Below, in pieces: positions 6,268-6,866 of a stretch of 6,866 nucleotides of DNA (position 1 is the stretch's first letter; each line of letters starts with the position of its first letter). The translations under genes were made by a program, and so were the position numbers. The DNA is from Calditrichota bacterium (GTDB taxonomy: Bacteria > Zixibacteria > MSB-5A5 > GN15 > FEB-12). The notes under the pieces are model-generated. The model searched no databases. It worked only from the letters and a program-made list of their open reading frames with translations, and was not told the DNA's origin. The DNA lies in assembly GCA_008501655.1 (NCBI GenBank), contig QQUK01000259.1, positions 1 through 6,866 of the forward strand. The letters run 5' to 3'.

Positions 6268-6866
6268 TTATGGTAGTTTCCTTAATACAGTGTTTGCCAA
6301 TAGGAGCTCCATGAGCAAAAAGAAAAGTCCCGCATAAACAAAAATTGGAAATTTCTCTACATACTCTACGTGTGAAGCTACTTTAATTTCAGTTTTTTCT
6401 AACTCATCAATCAAAGTATAAATATTTTCAAGCTCTTCACCGGAACGGGCACGAAAATACTGACCATTTGTCCGTTCGGCAATAGCTTTGAGGGTCTCTT
6501 CATCGATATTGGTCGGTTGGTACACATATCGTTTTCCAAAAAGCTGATCCTGATACGGATACATCGCATTACCAGATTTACCAGCTCCGATTGTATAGAT
6601 TTTTATATCCATCGCCTGGGCAAGGTTTGCTGCGGTTATCGGATCAATTTCACCAGCATTGTTATCACCATCGGTAAGCAGGATTATAATTTTTGATTTT
6701 GCCTCTGATTCTCTGAGTCTGTTGACGGCATTAGCAATTGCCATTCCGATAGCGGTGCCATCTTCGACAATTCCAAAATCGACCATATCAACAAAATTGA
6801 GAAGGACCGAATAATCAGTTGTTAATGGACACTGCGTAAATGAATACCTTGCAAAGACAATAAACC
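6268..6866 (-). CDS. batA: BatA-like VWA domain protein, N-terminus cut by window edge
   Basis: The reading frame is open from the right edge to the TAA at 6268 and gives about 198 residues of an expected ~330. The ATG at 6786 is internal, not the start: 26 in-frame codons precede it and encode FIVFARYSFTQCPLTTDYS, which aligns with BatB residues 133-150. The missing part should hold the N-terminal helices and the DxSxS half of the metal site. Present are the site's Thr (in EDGTAIGMAIANAV) and its last Asp (ILLTDGDNNAGEIDP); LTDGDNN is typical of BatA. The VWA fold ends near the acidic helix with SGEELENIYTLIDELE. A C-terminal membrane helix (FVYAGLFFLLMELLLA) completes the protein. Its role is the same as BatB's: an inner-membrane metal-binding adaptor facing outward or sideways in the Bat complex. 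It is the first bat gene in the visible operon. A moxR ATPase and a DUF58 gene are expected further upstream. Confidence 0.93.
   Translation of the reverse strand, partial: FIVFARYSFTQCPLTTDYSVLLNFVDMVDFGIVEDGTAIGMAIANAVNRLRESEAKSKIIILLTDGDNNAGEIDPITAANLAQAMDIKIYTIGAGKSGNAMYPYQDQLFGKRYVYQPTNIDEETLKAIAERTNGQYFRARSGEELENIYTLIDELEKTEIKVASHVEYVEKFPIFVYAGLFFLLMELLLANTVLRKLP

Noticed and set aside
6268..6786. A complete 172-residue small VWA protein starting at the ATG at 6786
   Set aside because: The frame stays open upstream to the window edge and encodes the FTQCPLT segment conserved with BatB, so the ATG is internal and the gene is a truncated view of batA.

Overview
The window carries one block of genes, all read on the minus strand. 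In transcription order (right to left) it holds the C-terminal part of batA, complete batB, batC, batD and batE, then a complete flippase-like membrane protein, and finally the N-terminal two thirds or more of a CorA-type Mg2+/Co2+ channel that runs off the left edge. I found no convincing plus-strand gene, RNA gene, mobile element or CRISPR array. The plus-strand open frames are shadows of the minus-strand genes.

Right part (about 1958-6866): a Bat ("Bacteroides aerotolerance") operon in the classical order A-B-C-D-E, packed with gaps of 1-3 nt or overlaps. BatA and BatB are membrane-anchored von Willebrand factor A (VWA) proteins. BatC and BatE are exported or anchored TPR proteins. BatD is a large exported protein with repeated beta-domain modules, one late membrane helix and a cytoplasmic tail. 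Together they are expected to form a cell-envelope complex. In this family a MoxR-type AAA+ ATPase and a DUF58 protein usually lie just upstream, which here would be beyond the right edge. The molecular function of Bat proteins is not settled, and the aerotolerance name rests on early work in Bacteroides.

Left part (1-1957): after a 90-nt gap with a plausible sigma70-type promoter, a GTG-started member of the lysylphosphatidylglycerol-synthase transmembrane family (UPF0104, flippase-like) overlaps the corA start codon by 4 nt (ATGA). These two genes look like a separate, translationally coupled pair.

Organism: the Bat operon, the moderately low GC (estimated by eye at roughly 40%) and the Gram-negative envelope logic suggest a member of the Bacteroidota/FCB group or relatives (for example Cloacimonadota, Marinimicrobia, Calditrichota or Zixibacteria) or a spirochaete. 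Shine-Dalgarno-like sequences before several genes fit a lineage other than typical Bacteroidota, where they are usually weak. This assignment is an inference. The region looks like ordinary chromosomal backbone rather than an accessory island. The most useful observations are the probable mis-set batE start, the internal repeats in BatD, the shared TPR module of BatC and BatE, and the flippase-CorA coupling.
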